A stretch of DNA of 64,000 bases from Lysinibacillus pakistanensis (GCF_030123245.1 NZ_CP126101.1:122501-186500); one strand, 5' to 3'; positions 36,717 through 46,693 are shown, counted from the stretch's first letter. The notes: generated from the sequence alone by a model not told the origin. A program made the numbers and translations.

Positions 36717-37399
36717 TGACGTAATGGTGATAAAAACTCTGCTGGTAGATTTTCTTTATCTATAACGTAGCCCTCTGATATATGAACTTCATGCATTTTA
36801 TCGTTATAGGTAAATTTAAAAATGCCATTGTCAAAGTCGGTGCCAATTTCTTTAAAGAAAATGCCCTCAATCGATACATATTTCGGACATGTAAATCCTA
36901 CTTTAAAGCTTTCGTGCTCTTTAATTAAATATGCGCGTACACCCTTCTCATATATGTCATTCGCATCATCATCTGTTGGACGCTGAACAGCAACAATATG
37001 GAAATCGACAAAGGGAACCTCTTTTAACAATACGTTTAAGAATGAGCCTTTTGTGATCTCTTCCCAACGACTCTGCGCACTTTGACCTACAATTATTTGT
37101 GAAATTCCAAAATTCTTTGCTACTTCTGCGATAACTTTTTGTATAGGGCGTTTTTCATCATCTAATAAAATGAATTTTTCAACATCTAGCTCATCCGATA
37201 GCTTTTTCCATTGCTCAATGTAGCTAGATTTTTCTGCATCAAATGCATCAAGGGGCTGTGAGTCTACCGAAAGAATATAGAGCGGGCAATCTAACATTGT
37301 AGCCATTTTATGTCCACGGCGTATTAAGCGTTCCCCATTAAGACCGTAATAAACACAAACTAAAATACTTTCGTCTAAACGCCCTTTCACATGCTTCAT
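36713..37399 (-). CDS. KdpD-type Usp-domain protein
   Basis: A 228-residue cytoplasmic protein. Residues 1-140 form a universal-stress-type domain closest to the one in sensor kinase KdpD: ESILVCVYYGLNGERLIRRG near 10-29, QIIVGQSAQSRWEEITKGSF near 98-117. The C-terminal ~85 residues are unassigned. There is no histidine-kinase or membrane part. In KdpD this domain can bind c-di-AMP and controls K+ uptake; here it stands divergent from the Mrp Na+/H+ antiporter operon, so a role in ion homeostasis is suggested by context only. Confidence 0.78.
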   Translation of the reverse strand: MKHVKGRLDESILVCVYYGLNGERLIRRGHKMATMLDCPLYILSVDSQPLDAFDAEKSSYIEQWKKLSDELDVEKFILLDDEKRPIQKVIAEVAKNFGISQIIVGQSAQSRWEEITKGSFLNVLLKEVPFVDFHIVAVQRPTDDDANDIYEKGVRAYLIKEHESFKVGFTCPKYVSIEGIFFKEIGTDFDNGIFKFTYNDKMHEVHISEGYVIDKENLPAEFLSPLRQ

Positions 37400-38123
37400 A
37401 AAAAATTACACCTCTTATCTTGTTGTTATTTTGTTATTTTCACTGTCAATTTTGAAAAAATTATCCTAAAACAGCTAAAATCGATGCTGTTACAGTGCAT
37501 TATGCTCATTTATATTGTATACTTAAAAATGTATAAAAGTTAATGACAATATATCGAGAAATCCTTGAGAAATTAGGTTTATTTCTATAACTCACACATA
37601 TTTTATTTATGCATTTTGCGCATTTAAACGAATTGTCTCTATATGCCACACTATTATGCAGTGAGTTAAATAGATAGTCAAGTCTCTCGGTATTCCTTAG
37701 TAAGATTGCGTTTAATTTTAATAAGCTTTCAATTTTAAAATACTTTAGTTACCAGCTCTAAGTCCCTCTAGTTTTTTCTTACAGCACTATCATAAAAAGC
37801 TTACTGACTCATAAATTAAGTTGCAATAAAAATCCTTTTATCTCACTTTTAATTCATCATACATGATATCTTCTAAAACCCCTTAAGGATTATTCGAAGG
37901 AATTTCTGATATATTCGTTTAGCTTTACTATATTCATATTGGCGTTTTTTTGGTAGGTAATGAGTACTAGCTGAAATAAATAAAGTGTCCTCAACAACGT
38001 AGTTAATTTTTTTTTGCTATGAAATAAAGCATACTATCTTCATTAAATTTGGGAATACTTTATTGGCATCATTAAAATCAAACAACTGTCTGTAGGGCGA
38101 AATCGAAAGTAGGAGGTTTTCAT
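37400..38123. other. 724-bp AT-rich divergent intergenic region
   Basis: No open frame with a ribosome binding site is seen until AGTAGGAGG before mrpA. The region must carry the promoters for the Usp gene and the mrp operon. I find no clear hexamer pair, riboswitch or repeat. An imperfect CCTTAAGG sits near 37881. Confidence 0.5.
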
Positions 38124-40535
38124 TTGGTTACAGTTCTTATTGCGATACTTTTTCCATTTGTCTGCGCTGCGCTTATTCCACTTCTTTATAGGCGACTAAG
38201 GCGTGTTTCACATCTTGGCTGGTTTGTGTTAGCCGTTCCATTCATCTTGTTTCTTTTACTCGCTCGCTATATTCCTCAAATTGCCGAGGGTAAAACGTTT
38301 ATTCATACATATGAGTGGATTCCCTCTTTTAATATAAATTTCACAACATACCTAGACGGTCTCAGTATGATATTTGGCTTACTGATTACTGGTGTAGGTA
38401 GTTTGGTTATTTTATATTCTATTTTTTATTTATCAACGAAAGAATCTCTTCATCATTTTTACTGCTATCTATTACTATTCATGGGCGCTATGCTTGGCGT
38501 CGTTTTTTCAGATAATTTAATGGTATTATACACGTTTTGGGAATTAACGAGCGTGTCCTCATTTTTATTAATAGCATTTTGGCATCATCGAAAGGCATCT
38601 CGAGCTGGTGCGAGAAAAGCCATGACGATTACAGTTTTTGGTGGACTATCTATGCTTGCTGGTTTTTTAATGCTTTTTGTAGCATCAGGGTCATTTAGTA
38701 TTCGTGAGATTATAGCTAATGTAGAGGTAATACGTGATCATACACTATTTACGCCAGCATTAATCCTTATATTAATTGGTGCTTTTACAAAGTCAGCACA
38801 ATTCCCATTCCATATTTGGCTACCTGATGCAATGGAGGCACCCACTCCAGTCAGTGCTTACTTACACTCCGCGACTATGGTAAAGGCAGGAATCTATTTA
38901 GTTGCACGTTTTTCCCCTGTATTTGGCGGCGAGGCCATTTGGTTCTGGCTTGTTAGTGTGATTGGTCTTGCAACATTATTCTGGGGTTCATTTAATGCGG
39001 TACGCCAAACAGATTTAAAAGCATTATTAGCATTTTCAACAATAAGTCAGCTTGGCTTGATTATGAGTTTATTTGGACTAGGGTCGGTTGGTCATTATTA
39101 TGGCTATGCTGAAAATACTATTCTTTATACGCAGGCAAGTTTTGCAGCATTATTTCATCTTGTGAATCACTCCACTTTTAAAGGTGCGTTATTTATGATG
39201 GTCGGTATTGTCGATCATGAAGTAGGTACCCGTGATATACGACGTCTTGGTGGCTTAATGGCATTGATGCCTGTAACGTTTACAATTGCCGTAATTGGTG
39301 GTTTTTCGATGGCTGGATTACCACCGTTTAATGGTTTTTTAAGTAAAGAAATGTTCTTTGCTGCAATGCTAGCTATTCGTAATGTAGAAGCCTTTTCAAT
39401 TACTGAGGTTGGGCTTTTATTTCCGATTATCGCATGGGTGGCGAGCATTTTTACATTTGTCTACAGCTTAATTTTAATAAGCCGTACATTCTTTGGAAAA
39501 TTACAGCCGGATAAAATAGATAAAAAACCACATGAAGCGCCAATTGGTATGCTAATTTCGCCAATTATCCTAAGCATCCTTGTAGTGGGAATCTTTTTCT
39601 TTCCGAATGTGCTAGGACATTATATTTTAGAGCCTGCAATGGCAAGTATATATCCAACTTTCCCATCGACAAGTGAGCTTACACCGCATATTCATGCATG
39701 GCATGGCATTAATGCAGAGTTGTTAATGACACTAGGAGTTATCATTATTGGGGCTATTTTATTTAAAACGTTAAAAAGCTGGAAGCCTTTATATCGAATA
39801 TTCTCACAAAAGTATACTTTTAATACGTATTACAATCGTCTTATCGAAATGAGTGAAAATGGTTCAGCAAAGCTAACTAATCGCTATATGACAGGGAATT
39901 TAACTCATTATTTTATCTATATATATGTATTTTTTGTTGCGCTTATTGCCGGCTACTTTATTTGGTCAGATGCAATTGTATTTGATTTTGCTAAGGATTC
40001 CACTTTTGAATCCTATGAGCTAATTCTAGTGTTTGTAATGGTGTTCGCAGCAATATGGATGATTTTTGCAAAGGGTCGTGTGACGGCCATGTTGTTAAAT
40101 GGTGTACTTGGTTATTCAATTGCCTTTTTCTTTGTTATTTTCCGTGCTCCTGATTTAGCCTTGACGCAATTAGTTGTTGAATCTGTAACGACTGCTTTAT
40201 TTCTTCTATGTTTTAAATATTTACCTGATTTAATGCCAGAATCAGCCCATAAAAGGATCCAATGGTCAAATGCCACTATATCTATTTTAGTTGGTGCTAC
40301 CGTTACTTTGATAGGCTTAGCTGTAGTTCATTTTGATCGCTTTGAGCCTGTTTCTACTTACTTCAATGATGCCTATGAGCTTGCAGGAGGCTCTAATATT
40401 GTAAATACGATACTGGGGGATTTTCGTGCATTTGATACGATGCTAGAGGTTGTCGTTCTTCTAATTGCTGGCTTAGGCGTGTATACACTTACGAAGCTCA
40501 AGCCACGAAAGGAGAAGACTGACCATGAAAATTAA
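38124..40535 (+). CDS. mrpA: Na+/H+ antiporter subunit MrpA
   Basis: An 803-residue membrane protein, the largest subunit of the Mrp cation/proton antiporter, related to complex I NuoL. The proton-translocating antiporter module spans about 60-470 (FWELTSVSSFLLIAFW, LPDAMEAPTPVSAYLHSATM with the key lysine and glutamate environment), followed by MrpA-specific helices and a C-terminal MrpB-like region to 800. The TTG start is supported by GTAGGAGG eight to nine bases upstream. First of seven genes, overlapping mrpB by 11 bp. The complex exports Na+ and supports pH homeostasis. Confidence 0.97.
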   Translation: MVTVLIAILFPFVCAALIPLLYRRLRRVSHLGWFVLAVPFILFLLLARYIPQIAEGKTFIHTYEWIPSFNINFTTYLDGLSMIFGLLITGVGSLVILYSIFYLSTKESLHHFYCYLLLFMGAMLGVVFSDNLMVLYTFWELTSVSSFLLIAFWHHRKASRAGARKAMTITVFGGLSMLAGFLMLFVASGSFSIREIIANVEVIRDHTLFTPALILILIGAFTKSAQFPFHIWLPDAMEAPTPVSAYLHSATMVKAGIYLVARFSPVFGGEAIWFWLVSVIGLATLFWGSFNAVRQTDLKALLAFSTISQLGLIMSLFGLGSVGHYYGYAENTILYTQASFAALFHLVNHSTFKGALFMMVGIVDHEVGTRDIRRLGGLMALMPVTFTIAVIGGFSMAGLPPFNGFLSKEMFFAAMLAIRNVEAFSITEVGLLFPIIAWVASIFTFVYSLILISRTFFGKLQPDKIDKKPHEAPIGMLISPIILSILVVGIFFFPNVLGHYILEPAMASIYPTFPSTSELTPHIHAWHGINAELLMTLGVIIIGAILFKTLKSWKPLYRIFSQKYTFNTYYNRLIEMSENGSAKLTNRYMTGNLTHYFIYIYVFFVALIAGYFIWSDAIVFDFAKDSTFESYELILVFVMVFAAIWMIFAKGRVTAMLLNGVLGYSIAFFFVIFRAPDLALTQLVVESVTTALFLLCFKYLPDLMPESAHKRIQWSNATISILVGATVTLIGLAVVHFDRFEPVSTYFNDAYELAGGSNIVNTILGDFRAFDTMLEVVVLLIAGLGVYTLTKLKPRKEKTDHEN

Positions 40536-40947
40536 TGACGTTATTTTACGTACTGTAACTAAAGCAGTCGTATTCATTATTTTAACCTTAGGCGTTTATT
40601 TGTTCTTTGCAGGGCATCACGCTCCAGGTGGAGGCTTTATAGGTGGTCTTGTACTTGCCTCGGGTATTGTTCTGTTGTATTTAGCCTATGATATAGAAAC
40701 CGTGCATAAAGGAATGCCATTTGATTTTAAAAAAATGGCAGCGTTAGGAGTATTGCTTGCTACGGGAACAGCTATCGGATCACTATTTTTTGATGTCCCA
40801 TTTTTAACACAGGCACACACCTATATTGATGTTCCGATATTTGGGGAAATGGGCTTTTCGACTGTCACCATTTTTGAGGCTGGTGTAGCGTTAACCGTCG
40901 TAGGTGTTGTAGTGACAATTATTTTAAGTATAAGTGAGGATGAGTAG
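40525..40947 (+). CDS. mrpB: Na+/H+ antiporter subunit MrpB
   Basis: A 140-residue four-helix membrane subunit. GHHAPGGGFIGGLVLASGIVL-type sequence at about 28-48 is the MnhB family signature. GGAGAAGACTGACC precedes the ATG, which lies inside the 3' end of mrpA. It probably takes part in the ion path of the complex. Confidence 0.96.
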   Translation: MKINDVILRTVTKAVVFIILTLGVYLFFAGHHAPGGGFIGGLVLASGIVLLYLAYDIETVHKGMPFDFKKMAALGVLLATGTAIGSLFFDVPFLTQAHTYIDVPIFGEMGFSTVTIFEAGVALTVVGVVVTIILSISEDE

Positions 40948-40950
40948 CCA

Positions 40951-41289
40951 ATGGAATCTTTAATACTTGTATTAGTTGGTGTATTAGTAGCAGTTGCGAC
41001 GTACTTAATCCTCTCGAAACAGTTATTACGCGTAATTTTAGGAACTGCAGTTTTATCACATGCAGCCCATCTCCTAATTTTAACAATGGGCGGGCTGAAA
41101 AAAGGGGATGTCCCACTTTTAGGAGAATCAGAAGGTCCCTATACCGATGCATTGCCTCAAGCATTAATTTTAACTGCAATTGTTATTAGCTTTGCAGTGA
41201 CAGCATTTGTGCTTGTTCTTGGCTATCGTGCCTATAAAACAAATGGTTCAGGGAATTTTGACGAAATGAGAGGTACGCCAGATGAGTAA
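40951..41289 (+). CDS. mrpC: Na+/H+ antiporter subunit MrpC
   Basis: A 112-residue three-helix protein homologous to complex I subunit NuoK: LRVILGTAVLSHAAHLLILT near 25-44 and DALPQALILTAIVISFAVTA near 66-85. It lies 3 bp after mrpB and overlaps mrpD by 8 bp. Confidence 0.96.
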   Translation: MESLILVLVGVLVAVATYLILSKQLLRVILGTAVLSHAAHLLILTMGGLKKGDVPLLGESEGPYTDALPQALILTAIVISFAVTAFVLVLGYRAYKTNGSGNFDEMRGTPDE

Positions 41290-42787
41290 TATGATAGTTT
41301 TACCATTAATCGTACCCGTTATTACGGCAATTTTACTAGTTTTTTTACGTGAACATATTACCCTGCAGCGCATTATTAGTGTATTAACATTAAGCTTTGT
41401 GGTTTTAATTAGTATCGTATTATTATTAGGCATTCAGGAGCAGGGTGTGTTACGAATCGATTTTAGTGGCTGGGGGCCACCCTTTGGTATTCTATTTGTT
41501 GCGGATTCATTTTCCGTTTTACTTGTTTTAATAGCGAATATTGTCGCTGTAATATGTGTCCTATATGCCTTGTTTACGATTGGCAGTAGCTATGAAAAAA
41601 TGTATTTCTATCCATTCGTATTACTCATGGTAGCAGGAGTCAATGGTTCATTCTTAACAGGGGATATATTTAATCTGTTTGTGTGCTTTGAGGTAATGTT
41701 ACTGGCCTCATATGCGCTCATAAGTTTAGGTGGCGATAAGATTCAGCTTCGGGAGGCATTAAAATATGTCCTTATCAATATTGTTGCCTCTTGGATTTTC
41801 CTAGTAGCATTAGCCTTTTTATATGGAACTGTTGGAACATTAAATATGGCACATATTTCTGTCCGTGTAATGGAGGCTGGGGCAGATCCAGTTATTACAA
41901 CGGTTGCTCTTATTTTTTTAATAGTCTTTAGTTTGAAGGCTGGTTTATTATTGTTCTTCTGGTTACCAGGCTCATATAGTGTTCCACCTACAGCGATTGC
42001 TGCACTTTTTGCTGCATTACTAACAAAAGTTGGCATTTATGCGCTTGTCCGTACCTTTACCTTGCTATTTCCAAACAATCCAGAGGTTACACATGTTGCA
42101 CTCGGGATTATGGCAGGATTTACGATAATTGCTGGTTGTATGGGCGCATTGGCAGGGCGAGATGTACGAACTATTGCCTCTTATAATGTCCTTATTGGTG
42201 TTGGATTTATAGTTGCTGGTCTTGCGATTGGTACAGAGTCAGCGCTACAGGGAGTAACTTATTATTTAATGCATGATATGGTAGCGAAAGCTATGTTATT
42301 TTTGGCAGTAGGTATGATGATTTATGTTACGGGTGAAACGTTAATTGATAATATGAGTGGGCTAATTCGGAATTATCCACTTTTCGGCTGGTTATTCTTT
42401 ATTGTAATGTGTTCACTTGCTGGTATACCTCCATTAAGTGGTTTTTTAGGGAAGGTGTTAATTGGACAAGGTGCAATTGAGGGTGGGAATTTTATCCTAT
42501 TAGGTCTAGGATTTTTATCAAGTTTAATTGTCTTGTATTCCCTTCTACGAATCTTTCTTTCCTCATTCTTTGGAGAAACAATTATTAGTCTAGAAGATGA
42601 GAAACCATTACCGAAACGCATTGTCTTGCCATTAGCATTATTGGCCGTTTGCACAATTGGTTTAGGGATTGGCGCTGAGTGGATGGCGCCATTTGTAACA
42701 GATGCAGCAGAAACACTTTATACGCCATCGATTTATATTGATGCTGTGTTAGATGGAGAAGTATGGCAGGGTGAGGTGAGTAAATAA
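41282..42787 (+). CDS. mrpD: Na+/H+ antiporter subunit MrpD
   Basis: A 501-residue antiporter-like subunit related to NuoM/NuoN with about 14 helices. NLFVCFEVMLLASYALISLG near 130 contains the conserved membrane glutamate, and FFWLPGSYSVPPTAIAALFA near 220-239 and KVGIYALVR mark the proton channel. It overlaps mrpC by 8 bp and mrpE by 1 bp, so the genes are translationally coupled. Confidence 0.97.
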   Translation: MSNMIVLPLIVPVITAILLVFLREHITLQRIISVLTLSFVVLISIVLLLGIQEQGVLRIDFSGWGPPFGILFVADSFSVLLVLIANIVAVICVLYALFTIGSSYEKMYFYPFVLLMVAGVNGSFLTGDIFNLFVCFEVMLLASYALISLGGDKIQLREALKYVLINIVASWIFLVALAFLYGTVGTLNMAHISVRVMEAGADPVITTVALIFLIVFSLKAGLLLFFWLPGSYSVPPTAIAALFAALLTKVGIYALVRTFTLLFPNNPEVTHVALGIMAGFTIIAGCMGALAGRDVRTIASYNVLIGVGFIVAGLAIGTESALQGVTYYLMHDMVAKAMLFLAVGMMIYVTGETLIDNMSGLIRNYPLFGWLFFIVMCSLAGIPPLSGFLGKVLIGQGAIEGGNFILLGLGFLSSLIVLYSLLRIFLSSFFGETIISLEDEKPLPKRIVLPLALLAVCTIGLGIGAEWMAPFVTDAAETLYTPSIYIDAVLDGEVWQGEVSK

Positions 42788-43269
42788 TGGCAATGCAATT
42801 TATTCTAAATTTATTTATCGCAACCCTTTGGTTATTGTTACAGGATGAGGTGGTTCCACAATTTTCTACATTCTTAATTGGCTTTATTGTAGGTATTGGG
42901 ATTTTGTATGCGTTGCATCGTTTTTATGGCACACAATTTTATTTAAGACGTGTGTTTTCCATTATTAAATTACTATGGCTCTTCAATTGGGAGCTACTAT
43001 TATCAAGCTACAGCGTATTAAGACAAATAACTACGCCAAGACTTCAAATTACTCCTGGCATATTTACGTATAAAACAGTACTAAAGGGAGATTGGGAAGT
43101 AACAGCACTTGCATTACTGCTCACACTTACTCCGGGATCAGTAGTGATGGAGGTTTCTGAGGAGGGCGATGTGTTCTATATTCATGCAATGGACATTGAG
43201 CAATCGAAGGATGCTGTTATTCGTTCTATAGGAAAATTCGAACAAGCAATAATGGAGGTGACACGTTAA
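42787..43269 (+). CDS. mrpE: Na+/H+ antiporter subunit MrpE
   Basis: A 160-residue subunit with two or three N-terminal helices and a cytosolic C-terminal domain; ALLLTLTPGSVVMEVSEEGD near 109-128 is the MnhE signature. Stop-start overlap (TAATG) with mrpD and mrpF. Confidence 0.95.
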   Translation: MAMQFILNLFIATLWLLLQDEVVPQFSTFLIGFIVGIGILYALHRFYGTQFYLRRVFSIIKLLWLFNWELLLSSYSVLRQITTPRLQITPGIFTYKTVLKGDWEVTALALLLTLTPGSVVMEVSEEGDVFYIHAMDIEQSKDAVIRSIGKFEQAIMEVTR

Positions 43270-43553
43270 TGATTGAAAATATTTTACTCTTAGCCTTAGC
43301 TTTATTTAGTGTTTCCATTGCGCTGTCACTGTATCGTGTTATTCGGGGACCGTCTATGCCAGACCGTGCCATTGCTCTTGATACTATTGGTGTAAATTTA
43401 TTGTCAGCAATCGCCATCGTATCGATCGTATTGAAGACAAAGGCATATTTAGAAGCAATTTTGATATTAGGGATATTAGCATTTATCGGTACAATCGCTT
43501 TTACAAAATATATCGAAAGAGGTGTGATTGTTGAACGTAAATCAAATGATTGA
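43269..43553 (+). CDS. mrpF: Na+/H+ antiporter subunit MrpF
   Basis: A 94-residue three-helix subunit with RVIRGPSMPDRAIALDTIGV near 23-42, the MnhF signature. It overlaps mrpE by 1 bp and extends past the mrpG start by about 22 bp. Confidence 0.95.
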   Translation: MIENILLLALALFSVSIALSLYRVIRGPSMPDRAIALDTIGVNLLSAIAIVSIVLKTKAYLEAILILGILAFIGTIAFTKYIERGVIVERKSND

Positions 43554-43890
43554 ATGGGCGGCTGTCATCCTCATTTTGATTGGCTCCATTGTTAGTGTTA
43601 TTAGTGCATATGGGATGATTCGTTTACCTGATGTATACACACGCTCCCATGCTGCAACGAAAAGTTCTACGTTATCGGTATTAACATGTTTATTAGGTGC
43701 ATTCATTTATTTTTGGGTGCATGATGGCTTTGTAAGTGTACGGCTAATATTAGGTATCCTCTTCGTCTTTGTAACCGCACCTGTAGCAGGGCACTTAATC
43801 TGCCGAGCAGCCTATCGCTCCCGGGTTCCATTAGCACAAGGCTCTGGTGAGGATGAGCTGAAGCCTAAGCTATTTCCAGAAGAAAAATAG
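43531..43890 (+). CDS. mrpG: Na+/H+ antiporter subunit MrpG
   Basis: A 119-residue three-helix subunit; GMIRLPDVYTRSHAATKSST near 29-48 is the MnhG signature. Two TTG codons stand in tandem at 43528 and 43531; GAGGTG fits the second better. Last gene of the operon, followed by a terminator. Confidence 0.94.
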   Translation: MNVNQMIEWAAVILILIGSIVSVISAYGMIRLPDVYTRSHAATKSSTLSVLTCLLGAFIYFWVHDGFVSVRLILGILFVFVTAPVAGHLICRAAYRSRVPLAQGSGEDELKPKLFPEEK

Positions 43891-43894
43891 AGGG

Positions 43895-43926
43895 AAGACT
43901 GTTTGCCAAAGCAAGCAGTCTTTTTT
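43895..43926 (+). terminator. Terminator of the mrp operon
   Basis: AAGACTGTTTGC and GCAAGCAGTCTT pair around CAAA and lead into T6. Confidence 0.92.
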
Positions 43927-44132
43927 GTATTGGTGGATGGAGGCTTTAAAGTGCTTGATAGTCATGCTGAATTAGTGGATTAAACCTCCGAAATGGTGGA
44001 TAGAAACGCAAAATGAATGGATAGTGTTATTACGATTATGAATGAGATTTTTTGGGAATTAAACAATTGTAGGATAAAAGCTGATGAAACGGAAAATAGT
44101 AAAGGTACATCGGAATAAATATTAAAAATAAA
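43927..44132. other. Spacer with GTGGAT motifs at 21-bp steps
   Basis: GTGGAT occurs at 43933, 43975 and 43996 with ATGGAT at 44017 and a weaker CTTGAT at 43954, i.e. multiples of 21 bp. GGAGGCTTTAA (43939) also pairs with TTAAACCTCC (43979) with one bulge. No gene is seen. Confidence 0.35.
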
Positions 44133-44161
44133 TTGACTTATCAGAAAATTATGTTTATAAT
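44133..44161 (+). promoter_or_regulatory. Sigma-A promoter of the amino-acid ABC operon
   Basis: TTGACT (44133-44138), a 17-nt spacer, and TATAAT (44156-44161): 11 of 12 consensus positions with ideal spacing. It gives a leader of about 160 nt before the first gene. Confidence 0.85.
44136..44150. promoter_or_regulatory. CodY-like box
   Basis: ACTTATCAGAAAATT matches the CodY consensus AATTTTCWGAAAATT at 13 of 15 positions and overlaps the -35/spacer of the promoter. Repression in rich medium would follow. Confidence 0.6.
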
Positions 44162-44326
44162 ATTTGGCTAAAAATTATTCACTTTAGCTTGATTATTATT
44201 TCAAAAGAGTATATCTTAATTAGCAGATAGATTTTTTATTCTTTTGAATGAATAATTATCCATTCGACTATTTTCGAGAAATACATTTCTCATACACAAT
44301 AAAATATACTTAAAAGGAGATCTTGG

Positions 44327-45130
44327 ATGATGAAGAATAAATTTTTCTTGCTTATGCTTGTTCTAGTAATTGGTGTACTAGCTGCATGTGGCGCAAAAGA
44401 AAATAAAGACAATAGTGCAAATTCAAATGCAGATGGGGCTACAGAGCAAAAGCAAGTATTAAAAGTAGGTACTTCTGCTGACTATGCACCATTTGAGTAT
44501 GTGGATGCTGCAAAAGGTGAAGATATTATCGGGTTTGATATAGATTTGATCAAATTAGTTGGTGAAAAAATTGGTGTAGACATGCAAGTGCAGGATATGG
44601 ATTTTAACAGCCTAGTACCAGCATTACAAGCAGGTAAAATTGATGTAGTTATTTCTGGTATGACGCCAAACCCAGAACGTGAACAAGTCGTTGATTTCAC
44701 GGATAAATACAATGAGACAGAACAAGTAATTATCGTGAAAAAGGAAAGCGGTATTAAAAAAGAGGCTGATTTAGCTGGCAAGAAAATTGGTGTGCAAACA
44801 GCTTCTATACAAGAAAATTTAGGGAATAATATTGCAAAAAAAGTAGATGCAACTGTTGAAGGACGTACTCGAATTCCTGAAATCATCCAGGATATGATGT
44901 CTAAACGTTTGGATGCCGGAGTTTTAGAAGGCGGCGTTGCCAAAGGTTATCTCAAAACTAATGATAAATTAGCTGCTTTCCCTGTTGAAGAGCAACCAGA
45001 AGATTTCAAAGCAATCGCTGTTCCAAAAGGAAGCGACCTAAAAGATAAAATTAACAAAGCATTAAAAGAATTAGCTGATGAAGGTAAAATTCAAGAGCTA
45101 GAAGAAAAATGGTTAGAAAAAGTTGAATAA
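44327..45130 (+). CDS. Amino-acid ABC transporter substrate-binding lipoprotein
   Basis: A 267-residue lipoprotein: signal peptide with lipobox LAAC (Cys21), Asn/Ser-rich linker, then a family 3 binding domain with VGTSADYAPFEYVD near 46, GFDIDLIKLVGEKIG near 67, and MTPNPEREQVVDFTDKY near 108, the signature for polar amino acids. GGAG lies seven bases before the start. First gene of a three-gene importer operon; ligand probably a polar amino acid such as arginine, glutamine or cystine. Confidence 0.93.
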   Translation: MMKNKFFLLMLVLVIGVLAACGAKENKDNSANSNADGATEQKQVLKVGTSADYAPFEYVDAAKGEDIIGFDIDLIKLVGEKIGVDMQVQDMDFNSLVPALQAGKIDVVISGMTPNPEREQVVDFTDKYNETEQVIIVKKESGIKKEADLAGKKIGVQTASIQENLGNNIAKKVDATVEGRTRIPEIIQDMMSKRLDAGVLEGGVAKGYLKTNDKLAAFPVEEQPEDFKAIAVPKGSDLKDKINKALKELADEGKIQELEEKWLEKVE

Positions 45131-45215
45131 ATAAATGGACTGCGATAGCTCTATTTTGGGCTATCGCTTGTGCTTTTCATATTCTTAACAGAAATCAAGA
45201 AAGGAGGGAGATGCT

Positions 45216-45875
45216 GTGAATTTAGATTTTTCAGCTATCGTTCCCTCTATTCCTTATATATTAAAAGGAATAGGTGTTACACTTCAAATTGCAATTGGTG
45301 CCTCGATTATCGGTTTTATCGTAGGGGTGCTACTCGCATTATGTAAAATTGGTAAAGTGCGTATTTTACGTTGGTTTGCAGATTTTTATACATCCATTTT
45401 CCGAGGTACACCACTTGTCCTACAATTATTAATTATTTACTATGCAGTACCACAGCTATTTGATATTCAAATCGAACCAATTCCAACAGCGATTATGGCT
45501 TTCGGCTTAAACTCTGGTGCTTATATTTCAGAAATAATTCGCGCTGGTATTAATGCAGTTGATAAAGGCCAGATGGAAGCGGCACAAGCACTTGGAATTC
45601 CCTATACAAAAATGATGAAGGATATTATTATCCCACAAGCAGTAAAAAATATTTTACCATCTTTAGTCAATGAATTTATTACATTAAATAAAGAAACAGC
45701 AGTAGTAACAGTTATTAGTGCCTTAGATATTATGCGTCGTGCTTATATTGTTGGGGGTTCGACATATCGCTACCTTGAGCCATTACTCTTCGCCGGTGTA
45801 ATTTATTACATCATGACGCTTGTTTTAACGTTCCTTGGTAAACGAATCGAGAAAGGAATGAGAAAAAGTGATTAG
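45216..45875 (+). CDS. Amino-acid ABC transporter permease (His/Glu/Gln type)
   Basis: A 219-residue permease with five helices, the HisM/GlnP-type N terminus ([20 protein letters not shown]) and the EAA loop [20 protein letters not shown] near 127. A GTG start follows AAAGGAGGGAG. It overlaps the ATPase gene by 8 bp. Confidence 0.94.
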   Translation: MNLDFSAIVPSIPYILKGIGVTLQIAIGASIIGFIVGVLLALCKIGKVRILRWFADFYTSIFRGTPLVLQLLIIYYAVPQLFDIQIEPIPTAIMAFGLNSGAYISEIIRAGINAVDKGQMEAAQALGIPYTKMMKDIIIPQAVKNILPSLVNEFITLNKETAVVTVISALDIMRRAYIVGGSTYRYLEPLLFAGVIYYIMTLVLTFLGKRIEKGMRKSD

Positions 45876-46590
45876 AATTGAAGATCTTCATAAGTCATAT
45901 GGACAAAATGAGGTACTTAAAGGAATCTCAACTGAAATTAAAGAAAAAGAGGTTATTGCCATTATCGGTCCATCCGGCTCGGGTAAATCAACATTTCTTC
46001 GCTGCTTAAATCTATTAGAAGAGCCAACGAGTGGAAAAATTACTATTGCTGGTGATGTTCTAACAGATAAAGGGACAAATATTATGAAAATACGTGAAGA
46101 AGTCGGCATGGTTTTTCAGCATTTTCATCTTTTTCCTCATAAAACAGTACTAGAAAATTTAACATATGCACCCATAAATGTGAAGGGAATGGACAAGTCG
46201 GCTGCTATAAAAAATGCAGAGGAGTTACTAACAAAAGTGGGGCTATTTGAGAAGCGCCATGAGTATCCTAACCGTTTGTCTGGTGGGCAAAAGCAACGTG
46301 TTGCCATTGCTCGTGCCCTTGCAATGGATCCAAGGGTAATTTTATTTGATGAGCCTACCTCTGCACTTGATCCAGAAATGGTTAAAGAGGTTTTGGCGGT
46401 TATGAAAAATCTTGCAGATACAGGGATGACGATGTTAATCGTTACACATGAGATGGGCTTCGCTCGTGAGGTGGCAGATCGCATCCTATTCCTCGATGGC
46501 GGGAAGCTAATTGAGGATGCTCCACCAGAACAATTTTTTACAGAGCCATCTACTCAGCGTGCAAAGGATTTCTTAGAGAAAGTGCTATAG
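45868..46590 (+). CDS. Amino-acid ABC transporter ATP-binding protein
   Basis: A 240-residue GlnQ/HisP-type ATPase: Walker [10 protein letters not shown] near 33-41, Q-loop [13 protein letters not shown], signature LSGGQKQR near 138, Walker [15 protein letters not shown] and H-loop [11 protein letters not shown] start eight codon positions inside the permease end; coupled translation. Closes the operon. Confidence 0.95.
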   Translation: MIRIEDLHKSYGQNEVLKGISTEIKEKEVIAIIGPSGSGKSTFLRCLNLLEEPTSGKITIAGDVLTDKGTNIMKIREEVGMVFQHFHLFPHKTVLENLTYAPINVKGMDKSAAIKNAEELLTKVGLFEKRHEYPNRLSGGQKQRVAIARALAMDPRVILFDEPTSALDPEMVKEVLAVMKNLADTGMTMLIVTHEMGFAREVADRILFLDGGKLIEDAPPEQFFTEPSTQRAKDFLEKVL

Positions 46591-46644
46591 TTTAATACTG
46601 CATCATAAAAAACAATAGCTATGCCAAGCGGATAAGGCAATAAA

Positions 46645-46692
46645 GCACGGTGATTGTTAGATAAATTTCTAATAATCATCGTGCATTTTTTT
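46645..46692 (+). terminator. Terminator of the amino-acid ABC operon
   Basis: GCACGGTGATTGTTAGA pairs with TCTAATAATCATCGTGC with few mismatches, then T7. It also separates this operon from the convergent gene starting at 46694. Confidence 0.9.
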
Positions 46693-46693
46693 A

